A stretch of 64,000 nucleotides of DNA from Tetragonia tetragonoides (lineage: Eukaryota > Streptophyta > Magnoliopsida > Caryophyllales > Aizoaceae). The position numbers and the translations under genes were made by a program. Under the pieces are notes generated by a model. The model saw only the letters and a list, made by a program, of their open reading frames with translations, had not been told where the DNA came from and searched no databases. Positions 44,501 through 59,500 of this stretch are shown here, in pieces; position 1 is the stretch's first letter; each line of letters starts with the position of its first letter. The DNA lies in assembly GCA_038025085.1 (NCBI GenBank), contig CM076153.1, positions 124,001 to 188,000 of the forward strand, given 5' to 3'.

Positions 44501-47500
44501 GGTCTTTGTTCTTCACTTCGCTGGTATCTTCGGTAGAAACACCTGATGACCCCGATGGTTCCAACTCATTCAGAGATATTTTAGTCATAGCGTTATCAAA
44601 TGCTCTGCTGGGCATGGATGCGAATGATCCTCCAAAGACTTTAGCTACCATGCAGTTGATTGGTTCCATATTTTCGAATGTAAGCACTGCACTCATAATT
44701 ATTTACCATTAATTGTATAGTGGTGGGCTGATTATTTTATTTTCATGTTGAATTCCGGCAGATAGCCACCGTGGAAGATAGTACTGAGGATCTGCTGCCA
44801 ATTTCTGCTATCTGCTTCTCAGAGTGGCTTGATGAGTTCTTATGCCGCCTGTTCTCATTACTTTTACACTTGGAGCCAAATAGCGTCACGTAAGATGCAC
44901 ACAAAAACATGATTAATTTCTTCACAGCCTTAATATTGAGTTCTGAGATTTACCGAGAGGCATAACCGCATAAACAGTAAGTTCTGCAGTAGAAGGCTGG
45001 ATTTCCTAAAACTAATAAACTTCAAGAGTGACAAAGTTATACAAGTCAGCAGAGATGATACATAATTTCATTCATACAAGTCTAGTGTGAATCCCGCTGC
45101 CAGGCTGCAAGCGAAGTCTTGGGAGGCCAAGATGTTCTCAGCCTTATCACCCATTAAAACTGTTAGAAAGGCTGTTTCCAAAAGACCCATAAGAATATAA
45201 CGGATTTTGAATTTTGATGCATAATAGTTGTATTACTGGTAATAAAACTAATAATAGTGGTAAATGATACGATAATGTGTAGCTATCGGGTACATTGAAC
45301 TTTGGCCTTTTCCTTTATTTTCTTTCAACATATATGCGTATTCTTTTCATTATTTATATACATGCACTTAGATTGAGTTATCGTTTGTGGTATTTCAGAA
45401 GTGAAGGCCTCAGTTCTATGGCCACCTCTGGAACTTTTCTTGTAGAAGATGGTCCTTATTACTTCTGCATGTTGGAAATATTGCTTGGGAGACTTTCAAA
45501 GTCACTGTTCACTCAGGTTTCAGCTGCCAAGTGCTTTTGCTCTTGTCTAAATGTAAAAGAAAGCACCTTACTAAAAAAGTTCCAATATTTACAGGCCCTG
45601 AAGAAAATTTCCAAGTTTGTCCAAACCAATATTCTTCCAGGGGCAGTTGCGGAGGTTGGGCTTCTTTGCTGTGCGTGTGTGCATGCGAACCCAGAAGAGG
45701 CCATTGTTCATCTTGTTGAGCCATTGTTATCATCTGTGATATCGTCTATGAAAGGGACACCTAGTACAGGATTTGTTGGAGTTTTTAATTCTTCTGTTGT
45801 GAACAAGGTTTTCTTCCTGAAAGTTGTTGTTTCCTTCCTTTTTATTTATTTATTTGATTCTAGTGGGTCGATAAATATCTTTCTGTCTCCAGGCAAAACC
45901 TGCAATCTCTCCAGCCCTAGAAACTGCAATTGACTATCAGTTGAAAGTCCTATCTGTCTGTATCAGTTATGGGGGTCCTCATCTCCTACGTTACAGAGAT
46001 CAATTTAAAGAAGCTATAAATTTAGCTTTTGAATCGCCATCTTGGAAGGTTTTGTGCTCTCCATCTTGAATGTATTGCAATCTTCTCATTTTTGTATTTG
46101 TTAGTTCTTTAATCACCCCCTTTCTTTCTTTTTTCTTTCTTTTTTTCTTCATGTGAAACAGGTCAATGGAGCTGGTGACCATGTACTTCGGTCTCTCCTG
46201 GGAAGCTTGGTGCTTTATTATCCAATTGGACAGTACAGGTGTGTCCTTGTCTTAAAGACAAACTCGTGCACATCCGCAATCACAATTAATCACAAATCCT
46301 TCACTTATGATTGAGTTTTTTTTTCCTTTTTCTTTTTTCCACACAATGTGGGCTCTTAGGTGTATTTTGCGTCATCCTGGTGCCTCTCCCATGGAAAAAT
46401 GGATCAGCACGAAAGATTATACAAATGACGAACCACTGATGAGCCCAAATTGGCATGTTCCAATTGAGGAAGAAATCTCATTCGCAAATGAGCTTTTATC
46501 CCTTCATTTTCAATCAGCCCTTGATGAACTATTAAGAATATGTCAAGATAAGATCCACACTGATGCAGGTGATTAACTTTCTTACTCAAAGAATATATCT
46601 AATGGTAATTACTAAAAAAATTTGATAGTGTTATTACAGTAGAGTTGTAATCTGCATGGAGGATTTTGGCCTAAGTCTTTTAATTAATTTTTCTAAATAA
46701 GAAGATTTTGGGCTATTGTTTTCAGATTTAACTTCACTTTTTGCTCTGATTTTCTCGGATAGTCTAGAGATAAAACAGAAAAAAGGAAAGTATAGTTTCA
46801 CTCTTGAGCAAATATAGATTAGGTTGCACAGACACACAGATGAATATAGACAACGACATGACCATGGGGAAGCGGCATCTGAAAGAGTGCAAGTATTGGT
46901 AAAAGTGTCATTCTTGTATGTTTTGGAACGTGTTGTTCTGTGTGTTGGACACATGACATGGCACCTTCTTATGACGTTCATGATAGCTCTTGTTTACATC
47001 TTTCGGAACAGAGAAAATTAAATTGGTAGAAAGAACTAACTATGCAACATGAAGGATAGGGATAAATAGGGGCTGCAACAGAATAGTTGGGATGTCTCCT
47101 TCTTTCAACAGACCCCCTCTTGGATCCTTCTTTTACCTCAGGACTTGGAGATGCAGGAGTTGACTTCCTTAGGCATGTTAGAGACTGCTCAGTCATCTGG
47201 AGGTACCGCTGGTGATTCTTTGGGGTTTTCTCATGCAAGTCCTCTCCTCAGTGTATGGGAATGCAGCGACCCCGGTTCCATATTGCAATTCTTTGGAAGG
47301 CAAAACTGTAAAACTACCTCTCAAGGTACAAGGATTTGTGCGGACCTTGACGTTGGAATCTTGGATAAGGCGAATACTAATGACCTGCAGCTGACGAGGC
47401 TGGCAATAGTTATGTCCCTGATGTGTGTTTGCTTTGCCGGGCTAGTAGTGAAACGTGGCACATATTTTATTGAGTTGTGACGTAGCACGAATCCTTTGGA

Positions 47501-50500
47501 GTGCGTTGTTTGGTGTATTTTGGAAGTCTTGGGGTGTGCCTGCCTATTGTTACACTAATTTTTACAAATTCGTAGGCTTTGGAGGGGAAAGAAAGAAGAC
47601 TATTGTGGTGCAACACGCCAGTTGTCACTGAGACATATATCTCCTCCTGAGTCCTGACATGCTTTAGGATACAATTATGTTCTTATTTTCTTTGTGGCCT
47701 AAAGAAACTCTGGCCTTTAGAGGCTACTAGTATTCTGTTTCAGAAGTTCAGTGAAATCTGGCTAACTCGCAATTAGTTACTGCCCCCGTTCCATTATATA
47801 GGGCATTTAAGATTTTTGCACAAGAATTAAGAAAGCCATTAAATAGCCTCAATTCTAACAAAAATAGTTTATTTGAGCAGATTACCCTTTGACTTTATAT
47901 TTGGTAAAGAAGGTGAACAATTAATGAGGTAAAGTGAAAGAAGGGTAGATGGGTAAAAAATAATCAACGCGTTATTGGAACTCTAAAATGACTTACAATA
48001 TGAAACAAAACCAATCTTCTAAAACGCCTTATATTATGGAACGGAGGGTGTTCTTTGTAGGGGACATGCTATCATCTTTGCTGTGATTCTGATTATTAGA
48101 AATATATACTTTCTCTTCATCTGAATAACATGGGGAACTATACTTTCCTTTGTGAAGATGAGGGGTAGCTAGCTAGCTTTGACTCTTTGGGCTTGCCATT
48201 GGTCCAGGATTTGCCTCCTCTAGCGTGACCCTTAGCTTTAGCCCTGTACTAGATGGGTTTAGTGAATGCTCCTTACCTTTTATAAGAAGAGGTGCAAAAC
48301 TTGCCATATAAAAAAGGGAAAAAGGAAAATTGCAACATACCGAACACATAGTGAGATCCTTCGATTCCCAATCTTGAGGATGCTAAAGTGAATTTTTGTA
48401 AGAAATAGATGGTACCCCCTAACTAAGACTAAGTAATAGGAGCATTGTAAATACCATTTAGTATGCTGAGATGAGGAAACTAGTTGAAAAAGGATTCTGA
48501 ACAAGACTCTTCCTGAAATCAGTCTTACCCCCCAGTGCCAACTTTGTGCTCAACCAAAGGAAGGAGAAGCAATGTTATCTTTCAAATGGATTCCATGGAC
48601 TTGTGTAAGAAGCACTTGCCTAGGTATAGTGTCTCCGTTATACCTTTGCCACTTTATACTCTTAATCACTTGTGTCAAATGGAATTTCGTTCTATAGGGG
48701 ACTACAAAATAACTCCCAACTTACAAAATCATCTTCATTAGAGATGTTTCTTCATTAGACCTACAAAATAACTCCCAACTTACAAAATCATCTTTACTAT
48801 TGTTTGCATTTTCGGATATGCGATTATATATGTAATTGTTCATTTTGTATTCTCTTACGCTTGTATATGTGCTGAACCTTGCTACTTGTTTCTCTCAGAA
48901 ATGCTGTTAGATTTATGTTCTCTGACTTCTTATCTACTGAGGATATCTGACAAGCATACAAAATTGTGTAGGAACTGAGAAAGACCACCTCAAGGTGACT
49001 CTTTTGCGGATTGACTCCTCATTGCAAGGCATATTGTCTTGCTTGCCAGATTTCAGGCCATCCTTCTCCAATGGGAACGCTGAGGATCTGGTACACAATT
49101 TGTTCTTGCTCGCTGGTGCTGCAGGTGCAAGAGTTGGCAGCTCTGAAATGCGAGAGAGGGCTGCTGAAATCGTACATGCAGCCTGCAGGTAGTGCTCAAA
49201 ATAAGCATCCTTCTGAATAATCACCGAGTACTTCAAAATTTATATAATGAACGTTATAACTCCCACCCTTCAATAATAAAGGGAAGTAGGGGACAATTGA
49301 CAAAGAATAAACTCGAAATATAGAAATGAAGATTTTTCACTACACTTCGTTGAGTTGATGTGCTAAACTTCATTGATGGCGGCTGGTCAGATATCTGGTG
49401 GAGGAAAAATCAGATGATAGCATCTTACTTATTCTCATTATCCGTGTTATCGATGCTCTCTTAAATTATGGTAAGATTGTGTATTTAATCGACAACATAG
49501 ATACTGTTATGCTGCCACTAGTTTGCATTGTTTTGACAATTGGTGGTCCTCTTTATTCTGTTCATACAGGCAGCCTTGAATATGATGAATGGTCAAACCA
49601 TAGGCAGGCTTGGAAATTGGAATCTGCTGCTATTGTGGAACCTCCAGTAAACTTCATTACATCATCTCATTCTAGAGGCAAGAGAAGGTAAATCATTCTT
49701 GCGTTGATGCAACTTGCGAAGACATAAAGTTCCTGGTTTGAATTTACTGTTTTAATTTTTCAATCCAGGCCGCTGTGGGCACTAGTTGACAAGGCGTATA
49801 TGCACAACACTTGGAGAGCATCCCAATCATCCTTCCATTTGTTCCGCACCAGGGCTGATGTCTCTCCATCAAGTCATGGAATTATTCTGATGGATGATCT
49901 TCTAAACCTAGCTTTGCATAGATATGAAACTGTTCGCTTGTGAGTTTAAATGATGTTTTTCTTTTTCGTTTTTTTTTTAAAAAATGATTATCATGTGACA
50001 TTTGTTATAAGAAAAAGTACATATTCATAAAAAGTCAAGAATACAGCAATGGAGGACAGGAGGACAGGATGTCCTCAAGAGCAAACTATTTGCTAGTTGG
50101 TCCAGTTCCTCTGGACCTCAGTGACAGATAACTTATAGAAGTCCCCGCTCCGTTGGACAGTTGGACCCTAAAGAACCCAGAAAAGTAACATGTCCACAGC
50201 AACTCCAAGGACAAGGACCTAGAAAAACCTGTGCCTGGATCTTTTTATTTATTTATCATTGTTTACTTAACGATATATCTTTTTAGATAAGAAACAAGTA
50301 TGCATTAGTGAGTTTCAGAAATACAGAAGAAGAGTACAAGTGTCCGTTATAAAATGAAAATTACAAGCTGGCCCACTTCCCTGGACCTCAGTAGTACTAT
50401 AGCCTCCTATACTTTAACCCTTCTGCATTACACCATCAAGAAGAAAATGAGTAACTTGATCCCAAAGCACGTAAGGAGGAATATCAGTTCCAGAAAAAGA

Positions 50501-53500
50501 CTTGTGTATTCCTTTCAATTCGCACCATTATACTTCTTACTAATTGTTATATCACAAATTCACAATGATCAGTTCCTTTTACCCAATCCAGAACCCGAAA
50601 CCGGACTCTGCAAGTACTCCATAACAGTTAGCTCTTAGTTAAGAGCAGAGTAGTGCAACTTGCTACACTATTTGACTTGACTATTTTTTCCACAACTTTG
50701 TGAATAGTTGTACTGAAATATGGCTTTGAAATCTAAGGGTTATTTTGGAAATGGAGTGATACATTGAGTGCTATGTGAAGGAGGTAGATAAGATGGTAGG
50801 CTGTTGTCATTTGCCTATACTTGCAGATGTCTGTTGTTGAATAAAGGCATCTCAGTTCATTTGTACTTATCCTTTTGTTTGGAGGTGATTGATGTAGAGG
50901 TGATCGCCCAAGTGTTATCTCTTAAGCACATAATGGGTGCTTAGAGATGTAGCTGACATGTCTGCCCTTTTGTATCCCTTATGAAAGGAGACATAGTTCT
51001 ATCAGAGACGTCTTATTATCCTTTTGCATCAGCAATGGGTCTATACAGTTGGCCATGCTTAGGTTTCTAAGTCTTGACAAAGTCAATTGTCTTACTACAC
51101 TGCCCTCTGCTGCTTCTTTGTTGGAGTCCAGTCAATGCTTTTCCAACTTAGTTAAGGTTGCAAACTTCCAAATCTGCCGTAGGTGGGAGATCATTAAAGG
51201 TTGGGGCCACAAATGTTATGGATTCCATGTTTTTGGATGCTCATGATGAAATCTTGATGTTGTCATAGAGTAAACTATTCACTTTAGGTGGTGTTTGGCC
51301 TAACTTGTGAGTAGCTTCTACCTTTCTTCCTATTTTCCCTCACAAACCTCCCCCTGCCTTTGCCCCTGCCCCTCTTCCTCACCCCAATCTTTATTTCTAA
51401 GAAGCTCAAAACACCCACTGGGAGGCCCAAAAATAGAAGCTCCAATTTGATGCTTCTACTTTTGGCCTTTTGGGGCTTCCAGGGGGTCCTAGGGGGTGTT
51501 TAAAACTTTTTGATTGCTGAAAATGGGGGTAAGGAGGAGGTGGAGGGGCTGGTTGTGAGGAAAAATAAGGGGAAAAGTAGAAACTACTTACAAGCTAGGC
51601 CAAACATGCTCTTAGTTCTTGACAAATAGGATAGACTTCCAGGTCTACGACTTTATGTTAGTGGCATCTTGGCATACTTCAGAAAGTTGAGAATTACCAG
51701 TCTCGAAATGTCATGAGATCAGCATCGTTTAGACAAAGGCTGAAGGAGTTCGTTTGACTAGTATGGTTGAGTGATGTGCAGTGAAATTGACACGTTCTTT
51801 TGGGTTGGTGTCTGGTTGCATATGCAGAATTCAGTAGCAGTTGTTCGGTTTACTCGTACCTCTGATGATTCTGATCTTAAACACTTTGTTCTAACGAAAC
51901 CTTTGAAAATTCTCCTGTACTGTTATTTTGATGTCTTGAACTGTATGAATCATATCCATTTCGTTTGTCTGTGGCAGTCAAAAGACTTCCTCAGTCCCCA
52001 CCACCTACCGTCACTACCCCCCAGAAAAAAATAATAAATAAAAAGAAGTAAAGAAGAAATAGAAAAATATGTTGCCATGGTATGTTCATACAAATCATAT
52101 GTCTGTTGGTTATGTCTTCCCTATCCTTTGCTCCATATATGTTGCCATGGTATATCCATTGGGTTCTAAATATTTGTTGAACTGGTGATCAGGCTTGCTG
52201 GTAAGAGCCTCCTGAAGATGATAAAGAGGTGGCCATCTATGGTTTCAAGGTGTACGCTTCCCCTAGCTGAGAATTTGGCAGACTCCAGTGCGCCTGAATA
52301 TGCTGTTCTGGGGTCCTGCACTATTCTGTCCACTCAAACAGTTCTGAAGCACTTGACAACGGTAAACAAACCTGGTCATCTTTTTGGTTCGTAATACATT
52401 TTATGTCGGTTTTTTAAATACTTTTCTTTGATTATTGTCCAGGATGCAAAGGCTTTTACTTCATTTGTCATTGGAATTCTGAAAAGGTGGTTTGCTATGT
52501 ATAAATTTTTCCATGAGTTTGCGTGTTACTTGCGTATTCTGCTGTTCTTTAATTTAGTTATCTATTTCCCTTTTTTAGCTCTCACCATGAATCAATGAAA
52601 GCTCAGAAAGCAATCACTGAGGTAATATTTTGGAAGCTGAATCACCTTTTGTCGGCGTTTTTATGCGTACGTCGTTATATTTATATGGTTTATCTCAACG
52701 AAGGTCTTGTCTTAACATGCAGCTTTTTGTGAAATTCAACATTCTATTTTCGGGAGTCCCTAGAAGCATCTTCAAGACATCAACCAGCCAGTCAGATGAT
52801 CAAAGTTTTACTGATTTGATTTCTCAGATTGGTTCTGATACCAGTGGTGTACACTGGAGGTAAATATGTGGTTTGTGACTCTAATAATTTAACACAATCA
52901 CATAAGCTTAGTTCTTTTATGATTTGGTAAAATGATCTTTGTTTTGTCAACACAAAAACAGTTGACAGACAGATCCCTTTTCTGGTAGGTTAAGCCATAA
53001 AGTGTGGGGTCTTATTCCTGGTGATGCAGCGGATGAGAATTTAATTGGTTCCTGTTCCTCTCAGGTACAATCTGATGGCTAATAGAGTTTTGCTATTGGT
53101 GGTGATGGCTTCAAGGAGTGATCCACATTCCTCTACAACAATTCTGAGCGAAACTGCGGGTCAGTGTGATGTTGACTTAAATAAATAGATTGGTATATAA
53201 TTGTTTAGATGATGGTTAATGTATAGCCCTTTTTGCAGATATGGTTGAAATGTTGTTGCTAAGCTCTTATGCTCATTTTAGTTCATGAACTGATTTTAGT
53301 GAACCAGTGGCCAAGTCCTTTCAACCAGTGGATTTCTTCTACAATATGAACATGTTCTGTTACGATATGTTGGTTTATTCTTATTGTCATGCTTTTTGAG
53401 CTTCCTTGCTTGTCTTCATGTTATCACATCATGACATCAGAAGGATAATCTGATAAGGCAGGAGAAACGGAGAACTAGACAACGGATAGTTCATAGTTGT

Positions 53501-56500
53501 TTGGAACTTGTCAAACTCAGGAATGACTGATGCAAGAATAATAGGAATACTTATTGTATTTCTAATAAATGAGCTTTAGGTATGGACTCCAAATCCTTTG
53601 GTTTTTGACATCCACTATTGACTATTCCAAGGAGGTATACTTCCTCATTCCTCTTATCTAAGCAAAAGGGACGTGAGGCGTTGAGTCACTTCTTAAAATT
53701 CAGGATGAGTTTTTCTTTTTCAATAGATGTTTGCTAAATAACTTGACTTACACTAATCTCTTAACTAATTGGAAAATAGTTTTCTATCAGTTGAGAAATA
53801 TAGATACTGCGATAAAGCATAAGAACAGTCCCTAGCATTTTCTATACAATGTCTAAACCTCTGTAAGTATAAACAAGAAGTACTTTTTGTTTGTTGACAA
53901 ATCTCAGTTGGTAGCTTGAGGCTACTTGTTTTTGCGAGTTGCCATAAACAAGGATACCATTGTTATTTGGTATTTATTAGGGACATTACAAAAAGTAGCA
54001 TTACTCACAGGTAATGAGAGCATCGGTTTGAGATCGTAACAGTATCTGATATGATAATTGGAAAGCGTGTGGAGCTATCCCGCTCTAGAAAAGTTTCCTT
54101 TTTCAGCAGTGTGCCTTTACCTCCATTACTCCCTGCCTTTCTTCTACTCATTCTCTTACTGTCTTACAAATATCTTTCTTGTGCCAATATCATCATCATT
54201 ATTATTATTATGTTGTTGTCAAGCAGGATAAAGTGTGGTGTTTTTCTCCATTTTTACAGGTCATTTTTTAAAGAATTTGAAAAGCCAGCTTCCTCAAACA
54301 AGAATTCTTGCAATCTCAGCTCTCAATACATTATTAAAGGAATCACCTCATAAGCTAGCCGAGTCTTCCCCAATTGCAGGGAGCACTAAATCTGCTGTTG
54401 AAGGAGCTTTGATTGAAATTTTTCAGGAAGAGGGATTCTTTAATCAGACTTTCAATAGCCTTTCTCATGTTCATATAATTAGTGACGCAGAAAGCACATC
54501 TTCCAGGGGAAGTCATGGCAGTTCTTCGTTTCAGAGTGTAGCAGACAAATCAATAACCTTTTTCTACTTTGACTTCACAGCTTCTTGGCCACGAACTCCT
54601 AGTTGGATTTCTTTGCTAGGAAGTGATACTTTCTATTCAAACTTTGCTCGGATTTTTAAACGACTGATTCAAGAATGTGGAACTCCTGTCTTACAAGCTT
54701 TGAAGAGTGCCATAGATGAATTTACAAGTGCTAAGGAGAGAGCTAAGCAATGTGTTGCTGCTGAGGCGTTTGCTGGAGTTTTACATTCTGATGTCAGTGG
54801 TCTCCTTGATGCATGGTATGATTGGATAATGGCCAAACTTCAAGACATTACTATGGCACCATCAGTGGAATCTGTGCCTGAGTGGGCATCTTGCATACGG
54901 TATGCTGTGACTGGGAAGGGGAAGCTTGGAACACGGGTTCCTCTTCTGAGGCAGAAAATAGTAGAGTGTCTGCTTACACCTTTACCTCAGACTGTCGCTA
55001 CTTCTGTTGTTGCCAAACGGTATGCTTTTCTAGCAGCTGCATTTATAGAAGTGTCACCGCCAAAAATGCCAAAGGCTGAACTACTGCTTCACAAGCAACT
55101 TTTGAATGAGTTACTGATCAACATGAGCCATTCATCTGCACAAGTATGTCCATCACTTATCTGCTAGCTACTTAATTTCAAATCCCCATCCTAAAGCAGT
55201 CACACATTGTCATCTCCCAGTCACCTTCCTCCAAATCCCTCTCCCTAGGGCGCAGCTGAAATTACTGTCATTTGTGCTAGGACTATGTTGCTCCTTGTTT
55301 AATATCATGTACTTTATACTTTCTTAATTGGCATCTATGATAACATATCAGGAATTTTTAGGCCTTTGTACCACTACCTTGCATTTCTTTTGGTTTGCGT
55401 ACATTTACGTATATTGTGACTGTACATATACATGAAAAGGGTTAGTTGTTTTTATTGAATAAAGAAAGGTGTTGTAACTTGTAACAACTAACATAGTAAG
55501 TGGAGAGCTAATGTATTCAAGCATCAGAAGAGCCACCTCTGTTTCTGTTGAAGATGAAACTTGTTTGCTTCTCTGTTTCTGACTAAACACCTCTTCTCAA
55601 AAGTTTGCTTCTCCATTAGAGTTGCATCAGGCTAGCTTTAAACAGTTGTCTTCTGGGTTTCAGCCTCTGTGATTGTCAGTCCTGTTATATTACTTATCAT
55701 TTTAACTTTATTAAGAGGATCAATACATTGAAATCATGTAGCTGTTTCAGCTAGTTCTAAGCTTCTAGGTAGGTTTTGTGGGTTTAATTTGTACTTGGCT
55801 TTAGGTCATGAGCTGGTGGAGAAACGTGGAGTCCTTCGTTGTTTCTCAGGCTGCATTTTTTATGCTTCCATTTTCCGTCCTTTTCTTGTGTGTATCACGG
55901 GTTTGTTTTTTTTTTGAATATTATTTTTCATGTAATTGCTTCTTCACTTGGAAATTGGAATTTTTGCTGGGCTGATAGTTGTGTTGTTGGATAAAAATAT
56001 CATACGAGCATGTACCATTTAGTAGCTCTGTTTCTGCCATAGCTCCAATTTTAATGAGCCAAATTTATGTGGGATAGGTGAGGGAAGCTGTTGGTGTTAC
56101 CCTTTGTGTGCTGTGCTCAAATATTCAGCTCCACAGATCTTTTGCTAGCTGTCATTCAGACCAAATAGGAAGCAGCTGTATGGGCGAGGATCTTGAAGAG
56201 AGTAGTTGGAATCGTATTCTATTAGAGGAAGCTGCTGAACGCGCCATTAGAATACAGAATACAACGTACTCTGATCATGTTGAGATGCAAACAGACGTGG
56301 TACCTGAAAATGGGAATACAATTGATTCTGAGGAAGATGTCAAGTGGATGGAAACGGTAATGCAATTCTGCCCAGAAAGCTTACGTCATTAGAACTTTTT
56401 GTTGTTGTACGTCTCTTTATGATTACTAGATTTTATTTTTGAAAGAATTAGAAGATCACCGTGTTTCACTTGGAAAGGAGAATGCACAAACTCTGCTATA

Positions 56501-59500
56501 ATTGAACTTTTCATACTTGATTAAACTATTTTTCTAATTGATTGATGTTTCGCAACTTGCAGTTGTTTCATTTTGTTATTGCATCCCTAAAATCTGGTAG
56601 ATCTTTGTATCTGGTGGAGACAATTGTTGGCATTCTTTACCCTGTGATATCATTACAGGTTTGTTGAATGATCTTTTCTCTTCTGTGTTCTCTTATTTAT
56701 AGTATAATATTTGTTTGTTCGTACAGGATTCTTTTTTCTTCTCTGCCCTTGGCCAAGAAATAGAAAAGTCCTTAAGAAGCTTAACACTCGTGAAATAGTT
56801 CTTATATTTAATTTTGGTGTTGCCGCTTCCTTTCTTTTCTGTTTAAATTCATTATTTTCTTTATGCATTTATGATCACAACAAGTTTTACTAAAATTGAC
56901 AATCTCATTAATTGCATTACCATGATTTTCCCCTAATTTGGGGATGAGGGAGTTGTCATAGGGATTGAAAATAAATTCTGTTCAATATCTTTATGGATCC
57001 ATTAAATCAGAAGTTATACACTGGGAGTGCAGATGGAAAAGAGTGAGTTCATTGTAGAGCTAAAAACATTTGAGAAGTCATCCTCACAGCCACAGAAATG
57101 TAAAAGAAGAAACTAGGCAACAATGCCACTTGCACATTCAAAGGGAGTTTGTTCGGAAAGAACAAAGTGATGCCAATTTTTTTCCCTTTCACTGGTAAGT
57201 GGACACCTCGCCGGGCTTGTAATTGGGATGTGTTCGGAGACAAGCAGCATGATAACCGTTAAGGCGATCGCCTCATGGTTAAAGGTGATGCCAAATAGCG
57301 TCTTAAAAAACCCAGAATTTTGGGTCAAAAAGGATGCGAAACAGTTTAAAATCAGAATTTTTGGTTGAAGGTGATGCCAAAAGTGTACATTCAGATTTTA
57401 TTTGCTTACAATTTTTATCTTTTGTGATTTAGGAATTAGTGACACTCGTCATTCTGTGAACAGGGCACTCTTTGATTTGAGCATGTCCTCATTGTTGGTT
57501 TGTTAGATAGAATAGTGAATGTGTTTCATGTTTCCATCCATTACTGACTTTTGTAGAAGCATCATTGTGGTTTCTGGGTCCTCTATTTTCTTATATCTCT
57601 GCTAGCTTAAACAAAAGCACTGAAAAAAAGAAAATTGCTTGGTGGGAAAGTGGTTGTGGCGGTTCCCTCTTGAACCAGATAGCCTCTGTCATAAGGTTAA
57701 TAGGAGATCTATGGGTTGCAACCTAGTGTTTGGGATGGCAGGTGATGACAGGGAATATACATGCATCCCCCTGGAAGTATATTTCACAGATTTCTTCCAG
57801 GTTCATGTTGTTGGTGGAGCTGCGATTGGGTAATGGAAGGAGAGTTCGATTTTGGGAGGATCAGTGGCTGGGAGGGCAGCCTTTATGTAACAGGTTTCCC
57901 CGTGTTTTCCAGCTCTCCACTTTGCATGGGGCTGCTCTAGTGGAGTTCTTTTCCACGCAGACGGGGTCTTGGAATCTACATTTCAGGCGAGCTCCACAGG
58001 ATTAGGATATGGGTGAGGCACACCGTTAGTTGATCTTTTGAAGATCATTCTACTCAAGGGTGATGACTATAGGATATGGACTGTGACTCCACAGGAGGCT
58101 TCTCTTGTAAGTCCTTTCTTCAGCATCTGGATACGCCTTTTTTCCTCTGTCTCATTTTGTAGACTTCATTTGGAAGGCAAAGGTGCCCCTGAAGGTCCGG
58201 GCGTTTGTTTGGGCTTTGGCGCTGGAGTGGGTGAATACTAATGATTTGCGTTAAAGGAGGAGGCCGGGGGTTGCTCTTTTGCCGGATGTCTGTCTAATGT
58301 GTCAAGCAAGTAGAGAGTCTGCGCTGCATGTTATTTTCACCTTTGATTTTGCTCGTTGCATTTGGGTTAGGTTGTTTGGCCTTTTTGGACATACGCGGCC
58401 ACGTGGGTTTGCCCTTCTAGCGTTGCGGAGTTCTTTTCAGGCGTGGTTGTTGGGAGTTGGGGGAGGACAGGAGAAAAGGTTTTTGTGGCATACCCCAATG
58501 TTTGCGATTAATTGGTCTTTTAAGGCCATTTATCTGGCATTGTTGTGGGCTGCATTAATCTGTAGTTAGTTATTTTGGGAGGACACCTTGCCCTCGTTTG
58601 CTGTGTTTTTTTGGCAACTCATTGATAAATACTCTCTCTTTTATCTGAAAAAGTACTGGAAAAAAGAACCTTTGAAATTGTTGTTTTCAAGTTGTAGTGT
58701 GTATTTTCCTGGGGAACTTTTGAGCAGGTACTTTGCTCTTTTTCATATTCTGTGATCATCTTTGGACTTATGACTTTGAAACTCGTTCTTCTTCTTTGTC
58801 TGAGCTAAACAATGTGTACATCTTTTTCTTGAAGGACACATCAAATAAAGATTTGTCGACATTGGCAAAGGCTGCTTTTGAATTGCTTAAATGGATTATA
58901 TTTAAAGAACCACATCTCCAAATGGTTGTTGCAGTTATACTTTCATCGGCCAACGATTCTAACTGGCGGACCAGGTCTGCTACACTAACATATCTCCGGA
59001 CGTTTATGTACAGGTACTCTGGATGCAACTAGAAAATTCATTTCATTTATGTTTATTTTTTATGTTTTTTAGATAAAGTCATTTCATTTGTGTTAACTTG
59101 TGAGGTTATAATTTCATATCTAATTTTCACTCTTGTGACAGACACTCTTTTGTCCTTTCATCTGATCAAAAACAGCAAATTTGGACAACTGTTGAGAAGT
59201 TACTCATAGACAGCCAAGTGGAGGCAAGTTTCAGTCTTGTTCTGCAATATACTAATATGTTCACCTTAAGAGCAAATAGAGTATGTAGAGACTTACTTAT
59301 TATTGGCTTGTAGAAGAAACATTGAAACAAGTAAAAGAACTATAAAATATGTGTTATATATTAAAAGGGGAAGCAGGGATACAAAGATGTTGCAATGAAA
59401 ATAGTGGTAAAACCTAAGCTTATCGAAGGAGAAGTAGGTCAACGTTCCCTGTTCTCTTAAGATTGGGATTTTCACGGAGGTGTCTAGGCCAATTGGTTTT

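Noticed and set aside
54235..54259. Separate gene starting with Met at 54235 (310 codons)
   Set aside because: The frame is PA200 exon 27; the Met lies in the intron before the acceptor at 54258-54259.
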